64,000 bases of DNA from assembly GCF_003967195.1 (NCBI RefSeq), contig NZ_AP018725.1, forward strand, positions 558,001-622,000, in the 5' to 3' direction. The number at the start of each line of letters is the position of its first letter. Positions within the stretch are counted from its first letter, which is position 1. Positions 8,048-17,685 of the stretch are shown here, in pieces. The notes beneath the pieces are model-generated. The model was not told the origin of the DNA. It was given only the letters and a program-made list of their open reading frames with translations, and did not search any database. Source of the DNA: Sulfuriflexus mobilis (lineage in GTDB: Bacteria > Pseudomonadota > Gammaproteobacteria > AKS1). The translations under genes were made by a program, and so were the position numbers.

Positions 8048-9382
8048 ATGACACGCAAACTATTTATCAAGACCTTCGGCTGCCAGATGAACGAGTACGA
8101 TACCTCGCGCATGGCCGATGCCCTGCGCGAGTCGCACGGTCTGGAGCGTACGCAGTCGCCGGAAGAGGCGGATGTGCTGCTGTTGAATACCTGCTCGGTG
8201 CGTGACAAGGCACAGGAGAAGGTCTTCTCCGAGCTGGGGCGCTGGAACAAGCTCAAGCTTGAGCGCCCGGAGCTGGTCATCGGCGTCGGCGGTTGCGTCG
8301 CCAGCCAGGAGGGCGAGGCCATCCGCCTGCGCGCGCCGTACGTCGATATGATCTTTGGCCCGCAGACCCTGCATCGCCTGCCGGAGATGCTCAGGCAGAC
8401 CGAGCAGCAGCACAAACCCTGTATCGATGTCAGCTTCCCGGAGATCGAGAAATTCGACAACCTGCCGGAGCCGCGCGCTGAAGGGCCGACGGCCTTTGTC
8501 TCCATCATGGAAGGGTGTAGCAAGTACTGCACCTTCTGCGTGGTGCCGTACACACGTGGCGAGGAGGTCAGCCGGCCGTTTGATGATGTCATCGCCGAGG
8601 TCGCCGGTCTGGCCGCGCAGGGCGTGCGCGAGGTGAACCTGCTCGGCCAGAACGTGAATGCCTACCGCGGGCCGATGCACGACGGCGATGTCGCCGACCT
8701 GGCCTTATTGATTCGTTACGTTGCCGCCATCGACGGTATCGACCGTATCCGCTACACGACCTCGCACCCTCAGGAGGTCAACGATGCCCTCATCGAGGCC
8801 TACCGTGATGTGCCGGAACTGGTCTCGCACCTGCACCTGCCGGTGCAGTCTGGGTCGGACAAGGTGCTGGCGGAGATGAAGCGCAATCACACCGGTGAAG
8901 ACTACCGGACATTGATCGCGCGCCTGCGTGAGGCGCGCCCGGACCTGAGCCTGTCGTCGGATTTCATTATCGGTTTTCCCAACGAGAGCGATGCCGACTT
9001 TGAGGCCACCATGCAGTTGATCGAGGACATCGGCTTTGACCATTCCTTCAGCTTCATCTACAGCCCGCGCCCGGGCACGCCGGCGGCGGACATGCCGGAC
9101 AGCGTTGACCTCATCGTTAAGCAGGCCCGCCTCAGCCGCCTGCAGCGTCGCATCAGCGAGATGGCGGCGGCGATCAGCGAGTCGATGGTCGGCACAACGC
9201 AGAAGGTGCTGGTCACCGGCCCCGCGCGCAAGGACCCCGATGAACTCAGCGGTCGCACCGAGAATAACCGCGTCGCCAACTTCAAGGGCGATGCCTCGTT
9301 AGTCGGCAAGTTCGTTGAGGTACAGGTCACCGAGGCCTTCCCGAATTCCCTGCGCGGCGATTACCTGCGCACGGTAGCCTGA
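8048..9382 (+). CDS. miaB: tRNA-2-methylthio-N6-dimethylallyladenosine synthase MiaB
   Basis: Radical-SAM methylthiotransferase that converts i6A37 to ms2i6A37 in tRNAs reading UNN codons. I chose the ATG at 8048, giving 444 residues beginning [18 protein letters not shown], which matches the E. coli start; a 13-codon extension upstream is unlikely. The N-terminal domain has the three Cys for the auxiliary 4Fe-4S cluster ([23 protein letters not shown]). The radical SAM motif [18 protein letters not shown] is near 155-172. A TRAM domain closes the protein ([30 protein letters not shown]). First gene of the conserved miaB-ybeZ-ybeY-corC-lnt block. Confidence 0.96.
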   Translation: MTRKLFIKTFGCQMNEYDTSRMADALRESHGLERTQSPEEADVLLLNTCSVRDKAQEKVFSELGRWNKLKLERPELVIGVGGCVASQEGEAIRLRAPYVDMIFGPQTLHRLPEMLRQTEQQHKPCIDVSFPEIEKFDNLPEPRAEGPTAFVSIMEGCSKYCTFCVVPYTRGEEVSRPFDDVIAEVAGLAAQGVREVNLLGQNVNAYRGPMHDGDVADLALLIRYVAAIDGIDRIRYTTSHPQEVNDALIEAYRDVPELVSHLHLPVQSGSDKVLAEMKRNHTGEDYRTLIARLREARPDLSLSSDFIIGFPNESDADFEATMQLIEDIGFDHSFSFIYSPRPGTPAADMPDSVDLIVKQARLSRLQRRISEMAAAISESMVGTTQKVLVTGPARKDPDELSGRTENNRVANFKGDASLVGKFVEVQVTEAFPNSLRGDYLRTVA

Positions 9383-9455
9383 TACCAGGCTGAGCAGCTT
9401 GCACGAACGCGGGCCATTCACTATCTTTTTATATAGTTAGCCACACGGAACGACA

Positions 9456-10451
9456 TTGAGCCCACACCCACAATCGAACCAGTTTGTCCTCGACCCTCCT
9501 GATAACCAGCGGCTGGCCAATCTCTGCGGCCAGTTTGACGAACACCTGCGGCAGATCGAACGCTCGCTGGGGGTGGAGATCAATAACCGCGGCAACCAGT
9601 TCCAGGTCATCGGTGAAGGGGCCTCGGTGCGCGCCGCCGGCGAGGTCCTCAACAGCCTCTACGCAGAATCGGCGACCGAGACCCTCAATCCGGCCAGTGT
9701 GCACCTGTTGTTGCAGGGCACCGGGCTGGCCAATGTGGTGCAACCGGCACTTACCGACGAGCCGATCGTGATCCGTACCAAGCGCGGCCAGGTCAAGCCG
9801 CGCACGCCGAACCAGCAGCTCTATGTGAAGGCCATCCATCAACACGATATCAACTTCGGCGTGGGCCCGGCCGGTACCGGCAAGACCTACCTCGCCGTGG
9901 CCACCGCGGTGGAGGCCCTCGAGCGTGATGAGGTGCGCCGCATCCTGCTGGTACGCCCGGCGGTTGAGGCTGGTGAACGTCTAGGCTTTCTGCCCGGCGA
10001 CCTCGCTCAGAAGGTCGACCCCTACCTGCGCCCGCTCTACGACGCCCTCTATGAAATGATGGGCTTCGAGAAGGTCGCCCGGCTCACTGAGCGCAATGTC
10101 ATCGAGGTCGCACCGCTGGCCTATATGCGCGGCCGCACCCTGAACGAGTCCTTTGTCATCCTCGACGAGGCACAGAACACCAGCATCGAGCAGATGAAGA
10201 TGTTCCTGACCCGCATCGGCTTCGGTTCCAAGGCCGTGATCACCGGGGATGTCACCCAGATCGACCTGCCGGCGCACCAGAAGTCTGGCCTGCGGCATGT
10301 CATCGAGGTGCTCAAGGATGTCGACGGCATCAGCTTCAACTTCTTCCAGTCCCGCGATGTCGTCCGTCACCCGCTGGTGGCCCGCATCGTTAATGCCTAC
10401 GAGGATTACGAGCAGGCTAATCCCGACGCGGGCAATAAGCGTCGTGATTGA
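9456..10451 (+). CDS. ybeZ: PhoH-like ATPase YbeZ
   Basis: A 331-residue PhoH family protein with an N-terminal KH-like region and a P-loop ATPase domain. Walker [12 protein letters not shown] is near 136, Walker [12 protein letters not shown] near 230, and GDVTQIDLP follows. In other bacteria YbeZ works with YbeY in rRNA and ribosome maturation. An in-frame stop six codons upstream (9438) and the absence of an ATG make the TTG at 9456 the likely start, an uncommon choice. Its stop lies inside the start region of ybeY (8-bp overlap). Confidence 0.92.
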   Translation: MSPHPQSNQFVLDPPDNQRLANLCGQFDEHLRQIERSLGVEINNRGNQFQVIGEGASVRAAGEVLNSLYAESATETLNPASVHLLLQGTGLANVVQPALTDEPIVIRTKRGQVKPRTPNQQLYVKAIHQHDINFGVGPAGTGKTYLAVATAVEALERDEVRRILLVRPAVEAGERLGFLPGDLAQKVDPYLRPLYDALYEMMGFEKVARLTERNVIEVAPLAYMRGRTLNESFVILDEAQNTSIEQMKMFLTRIGFGSKAVITGDVTQIDLPAHQKSGLRHVIEVLKDVDGISFNFFQSRDVVRHPLVARIVNAYEDYEQANPDAGNKRRD

Positions 10452-10929
10452 GGTCAGCCTCGAGGTCGCCAGTACGGCGAAAAACCTGCCCGAGGCGGCG
10501 CAAATCCGCGGCTGGGTCGAGGCGGTCCTGAAGGGCCGCCTGGCAGAGGCCGAACTGGGTATCCGTATCGTCGACGAGGACGAGAGCGCCGAGCTGAACC
10601 AGACCTACCGCGACAAACCCGGGCCGACCAATGTCTTGTCCTTCCCCTTCGAAATGCCCGACCTGCCGGCGGGTTTTGCCGCGGATGAGGCCGACCAGGC
10701 CCCAACTAACCTGTTGGGCGACCTGGTAATTTGTGCCCCGGTGGTGGCCCGCGAGGCGGTCGAGCAGGGCAAGCCGGCGGCGGCGCACTGGGCGCACATG
10801 GTCGTGCACGGTGTGCTGCACCTGCTCGGTTATGACCACCTGGATGCCGCCGAGGCCGCGGAGATGGAAGGCCTGGAACGTCAAATTCTTGCCGGGCTGG
10901 GGCTTGCCGACCCCTATGAGGCGATCTAA
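10444..10929 (+). CDS. ybeY: endoribonuclease YbeY
   Basis: A zinc-dependent RNase needed for 16S rRNA 3'-end maturation and ribosome quality control. The signature [11 protein letters not shown] near 122-132 supplies the three zinc-binding His. Upstream, the conserved Arg lies in [19 protein letters not shown]. The start is inferred to be the GTG at 10444 because the frame overlaps the end of ybeZ and no ATG fits; this gives 161 residues, normal for the family. Translationally coupled with ybeZ. Confidence 0.94.
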   Translation: MIEVSLEVASTAKNLPEAAQIRGWVEAVLKGRLAEAELGIRIVDEDESAELNQTYRDKPGPTNVLSFPFEMPDLPAGFAADEADQAPTNLLGDLVICAPVVAREAVEQGKPAAAHWAHMVVHGVLHLLGYDHLDAAEAAEMEGLERQILAGLGLADPYEAI

Positions 10930-10943
10930 GCCGATGTAAAGTT

Positions 10944-10973
10944 TGGTCATTTTGTACAAAAAAGCGCTACAAT
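10944..10973 (+). promoter_or_regulatory. possible sigma-70 promoter for corC-lnt
   Basis: TACAAT at 10968-10973 is a good -10 box. A TGGTCA/TTGGTC element 18-19 bp upstream is a weak -35. The site falls in the only gap of the block (83 bp between ybeY and corC). Confidence 0.35.
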
Positions 10974-11012
10974 GCGCGTCCTTTTAGAGACAGGGAGCGA
11001 TTCGACAATCGC

Positions 11013-11876
11013 ATGAACGAAGACCGATCTAGTAACGAGCCCACGCAGCGCTCCTGGTTTGAACGACTGGGGCAGGCGCTGATGGGTGAACCTCAGGACC
11101 GTGAACAACTCGTCGAGTTGTTACGCGACGCCGAACAGCGCAATCTCCTCAACCCCGATGCCCTCTCCATGATTGAAGGTGTCCTGCAGGTGTCTGAAAT
11201 GCAGGTCCGTGACATCATGATCCCGCGTTCGCAAATGGTTATTATCGAACGCGAGGCGAAGTTGCAGGAATTCCTGCCGGTTGTCATTGAGGCCGCGCAC
11301 TCCCGATACCCAGTGATTGGTGATAACAAGGATGAAGTCGTCGGCATGATGCTGGCCAAGGATCTGTTGCCCTTCACCGCCGGTGGCGAGGCCGACAACT
11401 TCAACCTGCGCGACATCCTGCGTCCGGCCGTGTTCGTGCCAGAGAGCAAACGCCTTGATGTATTGCTGAAAGAGTTCCGTTCCAGCCGTAACCACATGGC
11501 CATCGTCGTCGATGAATACGGCGGTGTCGCCGGTCTGGTCACCATCGAAGACGTGCTTGAACAGATCGTCGGCGACATCGAAGACGAGCATGACTTTGAT
11601 GAAAACGCCGCTATCCTCAAGCTCAATAACGACGAGTTTACGGTCAAGGCCTTGACCGAGGTCGATGAGTTTAACGAGTACTTTGGCACTAACTACAGCG
11701 ATGACGAGTTCGATACCATTGGCGGCCTGGTTATGAACAGTTTTGGCCATGTGCCGAAGCGTAATGAGATCGTCATTCTTGGAGAGTGGCAGTTCAGGGT
11801 CATGCGCGCCGACAAGCGTCGTGTGCACCTGCTCAAAGTGATACGTCTGCCGGATCAAGCAGATAGCGACGACTGA
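11013..11876 (+). CDS. corC: CorC/HlyC family CBS-domain protein
   Basis: A 287-residue cytoplasmic protein (YbeX/CorC) with two CBS domains and a C-terminal CorC_HlyC (transporter-associated) domain. Conserved text includes VRDIMIPRSQMVII near 70, RYPVIGDNKDEVVGMMLAKDLL, VVDEYGGVAGLVTIEDVLEQIVGDIEDEHD cut across 165-195, and GGLVMNSFGHVPKRNE near 235. CorC was linked to magnesium and cobalt efflux; newer work ties YbeX to ribosome metabolism, which suits the ybeZ-ybeY neighbourhood. Confidence 0.93.
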   Translation: MNEDRSSNEPTQRSWFERLGQALMGEPQDREQLVELLRDAEQRNLLNPDALSMIEGVLQVSEMQVRDIMIPRSQMVIIEREAKLQEFLPVVIEAAHSRYPVIGDNKDEVVGMMLAKDLLPFTAGGEADNFNLRDILRPAVFVPESKRLDVLLKEFRSSRNHMAIVVDEYGGVAGLVTIEDVLEQIVGDIEDEHDFDENAAILKLNNDEFTVKALTEVDEFNEYFGTNYSDDEFDTIGGLVMNSFGHVPKRNEIVILGEWQFRVMRADKRRVHLLKVIRLPDQADSDD

Positions 11877-11884
11877 GCCAGCCT

Positions 11885-13414
11885 ATGCACGCAGTGAGCA
11901 AGAGGGCTCAGGCACTCGGTAACAAGCTGCAGAACCTGTTAGCGATGTTGGCGGGGGCACTGAGCGTCGCGGCCTTTGCGCCCTTGAGCCTCTCCGTACT
12001 GGCCGTGCTTGGCCTGCTCGGCCTTTTCCTTCTCATCCCCTATGAACAACCCCGTCGTGCCGCCTGGCGGGGTTTTTACTTTGGCCTTGGCCTGTTCGGC
12101 GTCGGGACCTCCTGGGTCGTGATCAGCATTCACGAGTTCGGCCATTCACCCCTGCCGTTGGCCGTGGTCATGACACTGTTAATGGTCGTCTATCTGGCGC
12201 TGTTTCCGGCGTTGTTTGCCTGGGCCATGGCACGCACGCATGTCAACACCCACCCCTGGCGTTTTGTCCTGCTGGCGCCGGCATTATGGGTGGTGGGTGA
12301 ATGGCTGCGTGGCAGCCTGTTCACCGGCTTCCCATGGCTGAACATCGGCTACAGCCAGATGGATACCTGGCTGGCGGGTTATGCCCCGCTGCTGGGTATT
12401 TATGGCCTCGGTGCCCTGGTGGTCACCACGGCGGCCCTGCTGTTTGTGGTCCGGCAACGGCCCGTACGGGCAACGGTCTGCCTGCTGGCCCTTTGGGGCG
12501 GGGGCCTGGCCCTGCAGTCGCAGGAATGGGTCGGCCCTAGCGGTGCGCCGATCCGCGTCAGTCTCTTGCAGGGCAATGTCTCGCAACACGAGAAGTGGCA
12601 GCCCGAGGTGCGCGCGCGCACACTCAGCCTCTACGAGCAACTGACCGAGCAGCACCTGGACAGCGACCTGATCATCTGGCCGGAGACGGCCGTGCCGGCG
12701 TTTTATCACGCCGTGGCCGAGAATTACCTCGCCGATATCCTCAATAGAGCAGGCGAGAGCCAGACCGACCTGCTCATAGGCGTGCCCATCAGGCAGGCCA
12801 GTGCCGACCCGGAACGGCCGCGTTACTACAATAGCGTGGTCGCACTCGGCGGCCAGTTTGCGGTCTACCACAAACAACATCTGGTACCGTTTGGTGAGTA
12901 CGTGCCGCTGGGTGATGTGCTGCGCAGTATCGGTGGTGTCTTCAACCTGCCGATGTCGGATTTTTCGTCCGGTGGCCTGCAGGCCCCGCTGAATGTCGCC
13001 GGGCAACAGGCGGCGATCACGATCTGTTACGAGATCATCTTTGCTGAAGAAGTGCGCAAAAATATCGCCGCGGCGACGCTGCTAGTGAACGTCAGTAACG
13101 ACGCCTGGTTTGGCCGCTCGCTGGCACCGCCGCAGCACTTTGAGATGGCACGCATGCGCGCCCTGGAAACCGGTCGGCCGCTGTTACGGGCCACCAATAC
13201 GGGTATCACTGCCTTTGTCGATCACCGTGGCCGGGTGCAACAACAGGCACCGACCTTTAGCGTGCAGGTTCTCAGCGGCAGTGTGCAGCCTATGCAGGGC
13301 GTCACGCCTTATGTGCGTTATGGCAATGCCCCGGTCATGGCGCTGGCGCTGTTGTCCCTGCTCAGCGTCCTTAGCCTGGCGGCCTGGCGCGAACGCCACC
13401 GGGCAATGCAATAA
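11885..13414 (+). CDS. lnt: apolipoprotein N-acyltransferase
   Basis: Inner-membrane enzyme that adds the third acyl chain to lipoproteins. The 509-residue protein starts with about six transmembrane helices (to about 205), then a periplasmic nitrilase-like domain, then one C-terminal helix. The Glu-Lys-Cys triad is visible: Glu in IIWPETAVP (near 267), Lys in YHKQHLVPFGEYVP (near 330) and Cys in ITICYEIIF (near 380). Family motif NVSNDAWFG follows. Last gene of the block, 8 bp after corC. Confidence 0.95.
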   Translation: MHAVSKRAQALGNKLQNLLAMLAGALSVAAFAPLSLSVLAVLGLLGLFLLIPYEQPRRAAWRGFYFGLGLFGVGTSWVVISIHEFGHSPLPLAVVMTLLMVVYLALFPALFAWAMARTHVNTHPWRFVLLAPALWVVGEWLRGSLFTGFPWLNIGYSQMDTWLAGYAPLLGIYGLGALVVTTAALLFVVRQRPVRATVCLLALWGGGLALQSQEWVGPSGAPIRVSLLQGNVSQHEKWQPEVRARTLSLYEQLTEQHLDSDLIIWPETAVPAFYHAVAENYLADILNRAGESQTDLLIGVPIRQASADPERPRYYNSVVALGGQFAVYHKQHLVPFGEYVPLGDVLRSIGGVFNLPMSDFSSGGLQAPLNVAGQQAAITICYEIIFAEEVRKNIAAATLLVNVSNDAWFGRSLAPPQHFEMARMRALETGRPLLRATNTGITAFVDHRGRVQQQAPTFSVQVLSGSVQPMQGVTPYVRYGNAPVMALALLSLLSVLSLAAWRERHRAMQ

Positions 13415-13502
13415 TCCGCCATACGCGAGCTTGCACTTTTATGCCTGTGGCATAAGCTGTATAAATAACAACAAGATTATAAATTATTAAAGAGGGCGGG
13501 AT

Positions 13503-14234
13503 ATGACTCCGGAAGCAATGGGTTTGTCACCAGTAATGATGGTACTGATAGGCGTGCTTGGCATTGTCACGCTGGTGAGCTTTATCTGGACCGTGGTGAT
13601 CGCCTTCAAGGAACACGTCCTCTGGGGCTTTGGTGTGCTGTTCGTGCCACTGGTCATAGTCGTCTTCGGTATCATGTACTGGGACAAGGCCAAAAAACCC
13701 TTCCTGACCTATATCATCGCCTCCATCATCATGGGCGTGGTGTACTTCAGGATCTTCTACGCCATGTTTCAGCAGGCCGGGGTCATGGACCTGAATAGCC
13801 AGGTGCAGAGTGGCCAGATCACCGAGCAGGAGGCCAAGCAACGCATCCAGCAGCGCATGGCCGAGATGTTCGGTGTCGATGCCGGGCAGCCGCCCGCCAC
13901 CGGGCAAGCACCTTCGGCCGAAGGTCAAATCAGCACCCTCACCGAGCAGATGAACGAACGCACCCAGCAGGCCGAACGCGAGGCCGCCGCCGCGGCACAG
14001 GCCCCGCAACGCATCAAGGTCTTTAATGCCTTCCGCGTCTCACAGGCGCGCCAGTATATCGGCGAAAAGGTCCGCGTCGTCACCAACAGTGGTATTGAAA
14101 AGCAGGGCAAGCTCAGGGAAGTGAAAAACGATCGTCTGGTGCTGGAGCGCAACCTGCGTGGCGGGGATTTTTCCTTTGAGGTGCTGTTTAAAGATATCAA
14201 TACGCTAGAGGTGGAGAAGTGGGAGATGTTTTAA
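13503..14234 (+). CDS. membrane protein with cytoplasmic Sm-like tail, unknown function
   Basis: Not assigned to a named family. The 243-residue product has three hydrophobic helices (about 10-32, 38-58, 67-88), then a Gln/Ala-rich, probably helical linker (about 95-175, with EQEAKQRIQQRMAEMFG), and a compact beta-rich C-terminus from about 185. That last part (YIGEKVRVVTNSGIEKQGKL, NDRLVLERNLRGGDFSFEVLF) has the alternation expected of a small beta-barrel, reminiscent of Sm/LSm folds. A GAGGGCGGG ribosome site precedes the ATG. It starts 88 bp after lnt, on the same strand. Confidence 0.7.
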   Translation: MTPEAMGLSPVMMVLIGVLGIVTLVSFIWTVVIAFKEHVLWGFGVLFVPLVIVVFGIMYWDKAKKPFLTYIIASIIMGVVYFRIFYAMFQQAGVMDLNSQVQSGQITEQEAKQRIQQRMAEMFGVDAGQPPATGQAPSAEGQISTLTEQMNERTQQAEREAAAAAQAPQRIKVFNAFRVSQARQYIGEKVRVVTNSGIEKQGKLREVKNDRLVLERNLRGGDFSFEVLFKDINTLEVEKWEMF

Positions 14235-14278
14235 AAACAGGTCATTCGCACACTCGTCACGACGCGGGCTAACATACT

Positions 14279-14613
14279 GTTATGTGTAGTAGATATTAAG
14301 CATATTAATAAAATGCAATCGGAAGTCTTCGAAATAATTAAGTTTTATTCACTGGATATTATTTTGTTAATAGTTCCAGTAAGTTATATTATTGGTTCCA
14401 CAATTAAAGGCTTTGAAACTAAAACCATCGTAATGTATGGCGCTGTTATTTCAATAGTGACAGGCCTTATTGTTCAAGTTCGTTACCCTGGCCATGCACA
14501 TGTCCCGGGCTCTGAAGTATTTTTTGTGGTTTTAGTGTCGCTTGTTTGCTTTGCTGTTATGGCCATATGTATATTACTTAGAAAGTTATATTTAAATGGT
14601 AAAAACACATAAC
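14279..14613 (+). other. possible orphan integron cassette bounded by complementary core sites
   Basis: GTTATGTG at 14279-14286 and CACATAAC at 14606-14613 are exact inverted copies on either side of one AT-rich ORF. A cassette that has integrated at its attC is expected to look like this: the R' core half at its 5' end and the matching R'' at its 3' end. The sequence after the ORF (ATAACAAGCGGGTCAAGTTC) resembles the beginning of many attC sites, but the rest of an attC is not evident, so the site may be truncated. Confidence 0.35.
14313..14612 (+). CDS. small membrane protein, AT-rich orphan
   Basis: Not recognised. The 99-residue product has about three hydrophobic segments (8-28, 40-58, 68-92) and is likely an inner-membrane protein. 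Base composition is much more AT-rich than lnt upstream and tag downstream, which suggests acquisition. No strong ribosome site is seen; the ATG is preceded by an A/T-rich leader. Flanking cassette-like core sites are described separately. Confidence 0.5.
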   Translation: MQSEVFEIIKFYSLDIILLIVPVSYIIGSTIKGFETKTIVMYGAVISIVTGLIVQVRYPGHAHVPGSEVFFVVLVSLVCFAVMAICILLRKLYLNGKNT

Positions 14614-14659
14614 AAGCGGGTCAAGTTCGCTCTCTGCGATTACTGGGAGAAAATCCTCG

Positions 14660-14947
14660 ATGTTTATCGTACTACTTAAGTTTTCTGACAACAAAGGCCA
14701 GGCCGGCCAATTCATGGAAGGCCACAACGATTGGGTCAAACGCGGGGTTGATGACGGCGTATTTTTGTTGGTCGGCAGCCTTCAGCCTAATTTGGGTGGT
14801 GGGATCGTGGCGCATAATACCTCGTTGTCAGACCTTCAAAGCCGGGTGAAGGCTGATCCGTTTGTGGCGGAAAATGTGGTCAGTGCGGAAATTCTTGAAA
14901 TCACGCCGGCACAGGCCGATGAGCGGCTGAAATTCTTGCTCGACTGA
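14660..14947 (+). CDS. YciI family protein
   Basis: A 95-residue single-domain protein of the YCII family (ferredoxin-like alpha-beta fold). Visible traits are the N-terminal beta strand MFIVLLKFS, the conserved His in MEGHNDWVKRGVDDGVFLLVGSLQP, and DPFVAENVVSAEILEITP. Family members are small cytoplasmic proteins, some with dehydrochlorinase-like activity, but most lack a known role. It lies 28 bp before tag on the same strand, so the two may be co-transcribed. Confidence 0.82.
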   Translation: MFIVLLKFSDNKGQAGQFMEGHNDWVKRGVDDGVFLLVGSLQPNLGGGIVAHNTSLSDLQSRVKADPFVAENVVSAEILEITPAQADERLKFLLD

Positions 14948-14975
14948 ATAAATTCAAACTGGGGACGGCAGACGC

Positions 14976-15590
14976 ATGACCGCAGAGATAATAGTGGCTC
15001 CCGACGGCAAATCACGTTGCCGCTGGTGCAGTGCCGCACCGGAGTTTCTAGCCTATCACGACACCGAGTGGGGCTTTCCGGTCAGCGATGATCATCGTTT
15101 ATTCGAGAAATTGAGTCTGGAGGCTTTCCAGTCCGGACTGAGCTGGCGCACCATCCTCGCCAAGCGCGAAAATTTCCGCGCCGCCTTCCGTGACTTCGAT
15201 TTTGACAGGATAGCGCGCTTTTCCCAGCGTGACATCACTCGTTTACTCAAGGACGAAGGCATCGTCCGCCACCGTGGCAAGATCGAGGCGGTCATCAACA
15301 ACGCGCGACAGGCGCGGGAACTCGTTAAACAGGAGGGCTCACTGGCCGCCTATATCTGGCGTTACGAACCTGAGGCGAAACAACTTGCCGCGCCGCAGAC
15401 GGCCTCGACCTCGGCGGAATCGATTGCCTTGTCGAAGGACCTGAAAAAACGTGGCTGGAAATTCATCGGCCCCACCACGGTGTATGCCTTCATGCAAGCG
15501 ATGGGGCTGATCAACGATCATGTTGAAGGCTGTGTGATCAGGGCCAAGGTTGGGCGCGCCCGCAAAAACTTTAAACGCCCCGGGCGCTGA
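14976..15590 (+). CDS. tag: DNA-3-methyladenine glycosylase I
   Basis: Base-excision repair enzyme that removes 3-methyladenine from alkylated DNA. The 204-residue protein shows the zinc-snap and Tag family text: CRWCSAAPEFLAYHDTEWGFP at 15-35, LFEKLSLEAFQSGLSW, GIVRHRGKIEAVINNA, KKRGWKFIGPTTVYAFMQAMGLINDH and the closing C in EGCVIR. Length matches the family (about 190). Confidence 0.95.
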   Translation: MTAEIIVAPDGKSRCRWCSAAPEFLAYHDTEWGFPVSDDHRLFEKLSLEAFQSGLSWRTILAKRENFRAAFRDFDFDRIARFSQRDITRLLKDEGIVRHRGKIEAVINNARQARELVKQEGSLAAYIWRYEPEAKQLAAPQTASTSAESIALSKDLKKRGWKFIGPTTVYAFMQAMGLINDHVEGCVIRAKVGRARKNFKRPGR

Positions 15591-15622
15591 CATACGGCGC
15601 ATTCTGAGAAGTGGATAAAACC

Positions 15623-16177
15623 ATGAAACTAGAGTACTCGGTGTCTAGAAATGAGATGGGCGCTATCACACGCAGCATTACACATGCCATATGGAAACGG
15701 CCCGAGAATAACAAACGAAAGTATTTTCTCCAGGCGATAAGCATCCTGCTATGGATTCCCGTAGGTATTTTCATTGCCTATTCGTTCAGGGCCAAGGGTG
15801 ATGAGTTTGCAAGCTGGGCCATATATGCTGTGGCTATGACGGTTGCTGTCGTCTGGGGTTATCGACTCTTGGAAAGATACATATTGAATACCCTGCCTGC
15901 AGAACCGGGCTCGTCACTTGGGCCAATGAACCTGAAAGCAGATGCTAGTGGCGTGACCGTGGAGACAAGTAACACCGCTAGCTTTACAAAATGGTCGGGC
16001 ATAAAGGCGATCGAGGCGTCGGGAGAGTATGTGCTGCTCTTTATTGACAACCATGCGGCGCATTATCTTCCGCAAAGGGCGATTGGTAGTGAAACTGAAG
16101 TCAGCAGTTTTATAACCGCACTACAATCACTCAAGAATGATTACGCTACGAATTCCATAGGCTCAGAGAGCACGTAG
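15623..16177 (+). CDS. membrane protein with YcxB-like C-terminal domain
   Basis: From the ATG at 15623 the product is 184 residues; a GTG four codons upstream is possible. Two hydrophobic helices lie near 40-57 and 66-84. The C-terminal part (ASGVTVETSNTASFTKWSGIKAIEASGEYVLLFIDN and later LPQRAI) is typical of YcxB-like proteins, which carry a small PH-like domain after two membrane helices. Function unknown. Cytoplasmic-facing tail expected. Confidence 0.65.
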   Translation: MKLEYSVSRNEMGAITRSITHAIWKRPENNKRKYFLQAISILLWIPVGIFIAYSFRAKGDEFASWAIYAVAMTVAVVWGYRLLERYILNTLPAEPGSSLGPMNLKADASGVTVETSNTASFTKWSGIKAIEASGEYVLLFIDNHAAHYLPQRAIGSETEVSSFITALQSLKNDYATNSIGSEST

Positions 16178-16352
16178 AATCGCCGATGACATTTACCCAG
16201 AACAGCACGCGCGCGGGTCGTATTTTGCACGTTCGGTCCCTGGCGCCAGCCAACGCATGGTGTTTGTTCTGGACGTCTTGTCTCTAAACTATGCGATAAT
16301 AATTTTTTGAGCCAAAATTTGTTTCAATGACCCTTTTAAGCAGGAAAACTTT

Positions 16353-16820
16353 GTGACCAATAACGACGTGTTACGCCGTATCCGCTATACCTTCGACTAT
16401 AGCGATCCGAAGATGGTGGAAATCTTTGCCCTCGCCGACCATGTGGTGACGCGCGAACAGCTCAGCGGCTGGTTGAAAAAAGAGGATGACCCGGCCTTCC
16501 AGCCCTGCAGTGATACGGATCTGGCATCCTTCCTCAATGGCCTGATCAATGAACGCCGCGGCAAAAAAGAAGGCGCGCAGCCCGAGCCGGAACGGCGTTT
16601 AACCAACAACATTATCTTCAGGAAATTAAAAATCGCCCTGGACTTGCAGGCCGAGGATGTTGTGGAGATCCTGGCGCTGGCCGATGTAGAGATAAGCAAA
16701 CACGAATTAAGCGCGTTTTTTCGCAAGCCCGGGCATAAGAACTACCGTGGTTGCCAGGACCAGATCCTGCGTAATTTTCTGAAAGGCATTCAGCTCATGT
16801 ATCGCGATAGCGGTGGTTGA
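16353..16820 (+). CDS. DUF1456 family protein (YehS-like)
   Basis: A 155-residue protein made of two similar halves: NNDVLRRIRYTFDYSDPKMVEIFALAD at 3-29 and NNIIFRKLKIALDLQAEDVVEILALAD near 85-111, each followed by an 'F-L-G' type segment. This tandem arrangement defines DUF1456 (E. coli YehS). The start is a GTG, with AGG upstream. Cytoplasmic; no known function. Confidence 0.88.
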   Translation: MTNNDVLRRIRYTFDYSDPKMVEIFALADHVVTREQLSGWLKKEDDPAFQPCSDTDLASFLNGLINERRGKKEGAQPEPERRLTNNIIFRKLKIALDLQAEDVVEILALADVEISKHELSAFFRKPGHKNYRGCQDQILRNFLKGIQLMYRDSGG

Positions 16821-17195
16821 GCCGTATGGAGAGCATATAGAGTCCTCTCTCGTTGATGGGTAAACAAGGTAAGCCCCTTCGGAAATAGTAATCTTTTCCC
16901 CGCCGGGTGTTAGTTTGACATCAAATCTGGCCTCACCGTCGCGGCCGTTGTTTACAATCTACGCAAACCCTGCCACTACCGTGTTTCGTTCGGCCATACC
17001 CTCCTGTTTTTTGCTCGAAAATAGTCAATTGCATAGTTCTGCGCAAATGCCTACCTGTTTTATCGTCCAGTGTGAAGTAAAAGGGAAACCGGATAGGTTA
17101 AACCAAACAACAGCACGACTATCGGCGGGCAGTTGACGTTCAGGCAAGAAAGCAAGGCGCTGTCGCTATGCCGGTGAATTCCTGTGAGTTTATAA
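16821..17195. other. intergenic region without a supported gene
   Basis: 375 bp between the DUF1456 gene and the molybdenum hydroxylase. A 73-codon frame at 16915-17136 has no ribosome site and an implausible composition. I see no clear promoter or terminator. Confidence 0.5.
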
Positions 17196-17663
17196 ATGAT
17201 TGACTTATCTATCAATGGCCGCCAATACAGCCTCCAGGTCGATGCAGATACCCCCCTATTGTGGGTACTTCGCGATCATCTGGGATTGACCGGCACTAAA
17301 TTTGGTTGCGGCGTTGCACAGTGTGGCGCCTGCACGGTACACGTTGACGGCAAACCCGTGCGTACCTGTGTGACACCCATTGGGGCATTGGCGGGCAGCC
17401 ATGTCTTGACCATAGAAGGCCTGGCGTCGGACGGCCTGCACCCCGTGCAGCAGGCCTGGCAGGAGATGGATGTGCCACAGTGTGGTTACTGTCAGTCGGG
17501 GCAAATTATGTCAGCAGTTGCCTTACTGCAAGAGACGGTGCTGCCGACCGATGCCGCCATCAATACCGCCATGAAGGGTAATCTTTGCCGTTGTGGTACT
17601 TACAAGAATATCCGCGCGGCCATTCATCGCGCCGCGCAGCTACAGGCACAGGCTAAGAAGTGA
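17196..17663 (+). CDS. 2Fe-2S subunit of a molybdenum hydroxylase (isoquinoline 1-oxidoreductase alpha type)
   Basis: Electron-transfer subunit with two 2Fe-2S domains in 155 residues. The plant-type ferredoxin cluster is bound by C38, C43, C46 and C58 ([17 protein letters not shown]). The second, helical domain uses C96, C99, C131 and C133 ([10 protein letters not shown] and NLCRCGTY). Length and arrangement match IorA and the small subunits of related aldehyde dehydrogenases. The gene is 22 bp before the large subunit. It has no signal of its own and would be exported with the Tat-targeted partner. Confidence 0.9.
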   Translation: MIDLSINGRQYSLQVDADTPLLWVLRDHLGLTGTKFGCGVAQCGACTVHVDGKPVRTCVTPIGALAGSHVLTIEGLASDGLHPVQQAWQEMDVPQCGYCQSGQIMSAVALLQETVLPTDAAINTAMKGNLCRCGTYKNIRAAIHRAAQLQAQAKK

Positions 17664-17685
17664 CGAACTGTGAGTATCTGATTCG

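Noticed and set aside
13439-13455. TTATGCC-TGT-GGCATAA hairpin after lnt
   Set aside because: No T-run follows on the plus strand, so I did not call a terminator.
16915-17136. 73-codon plus-strand frame
   Set aside because: No ribosome site and atypical composition; treated as intergenic.
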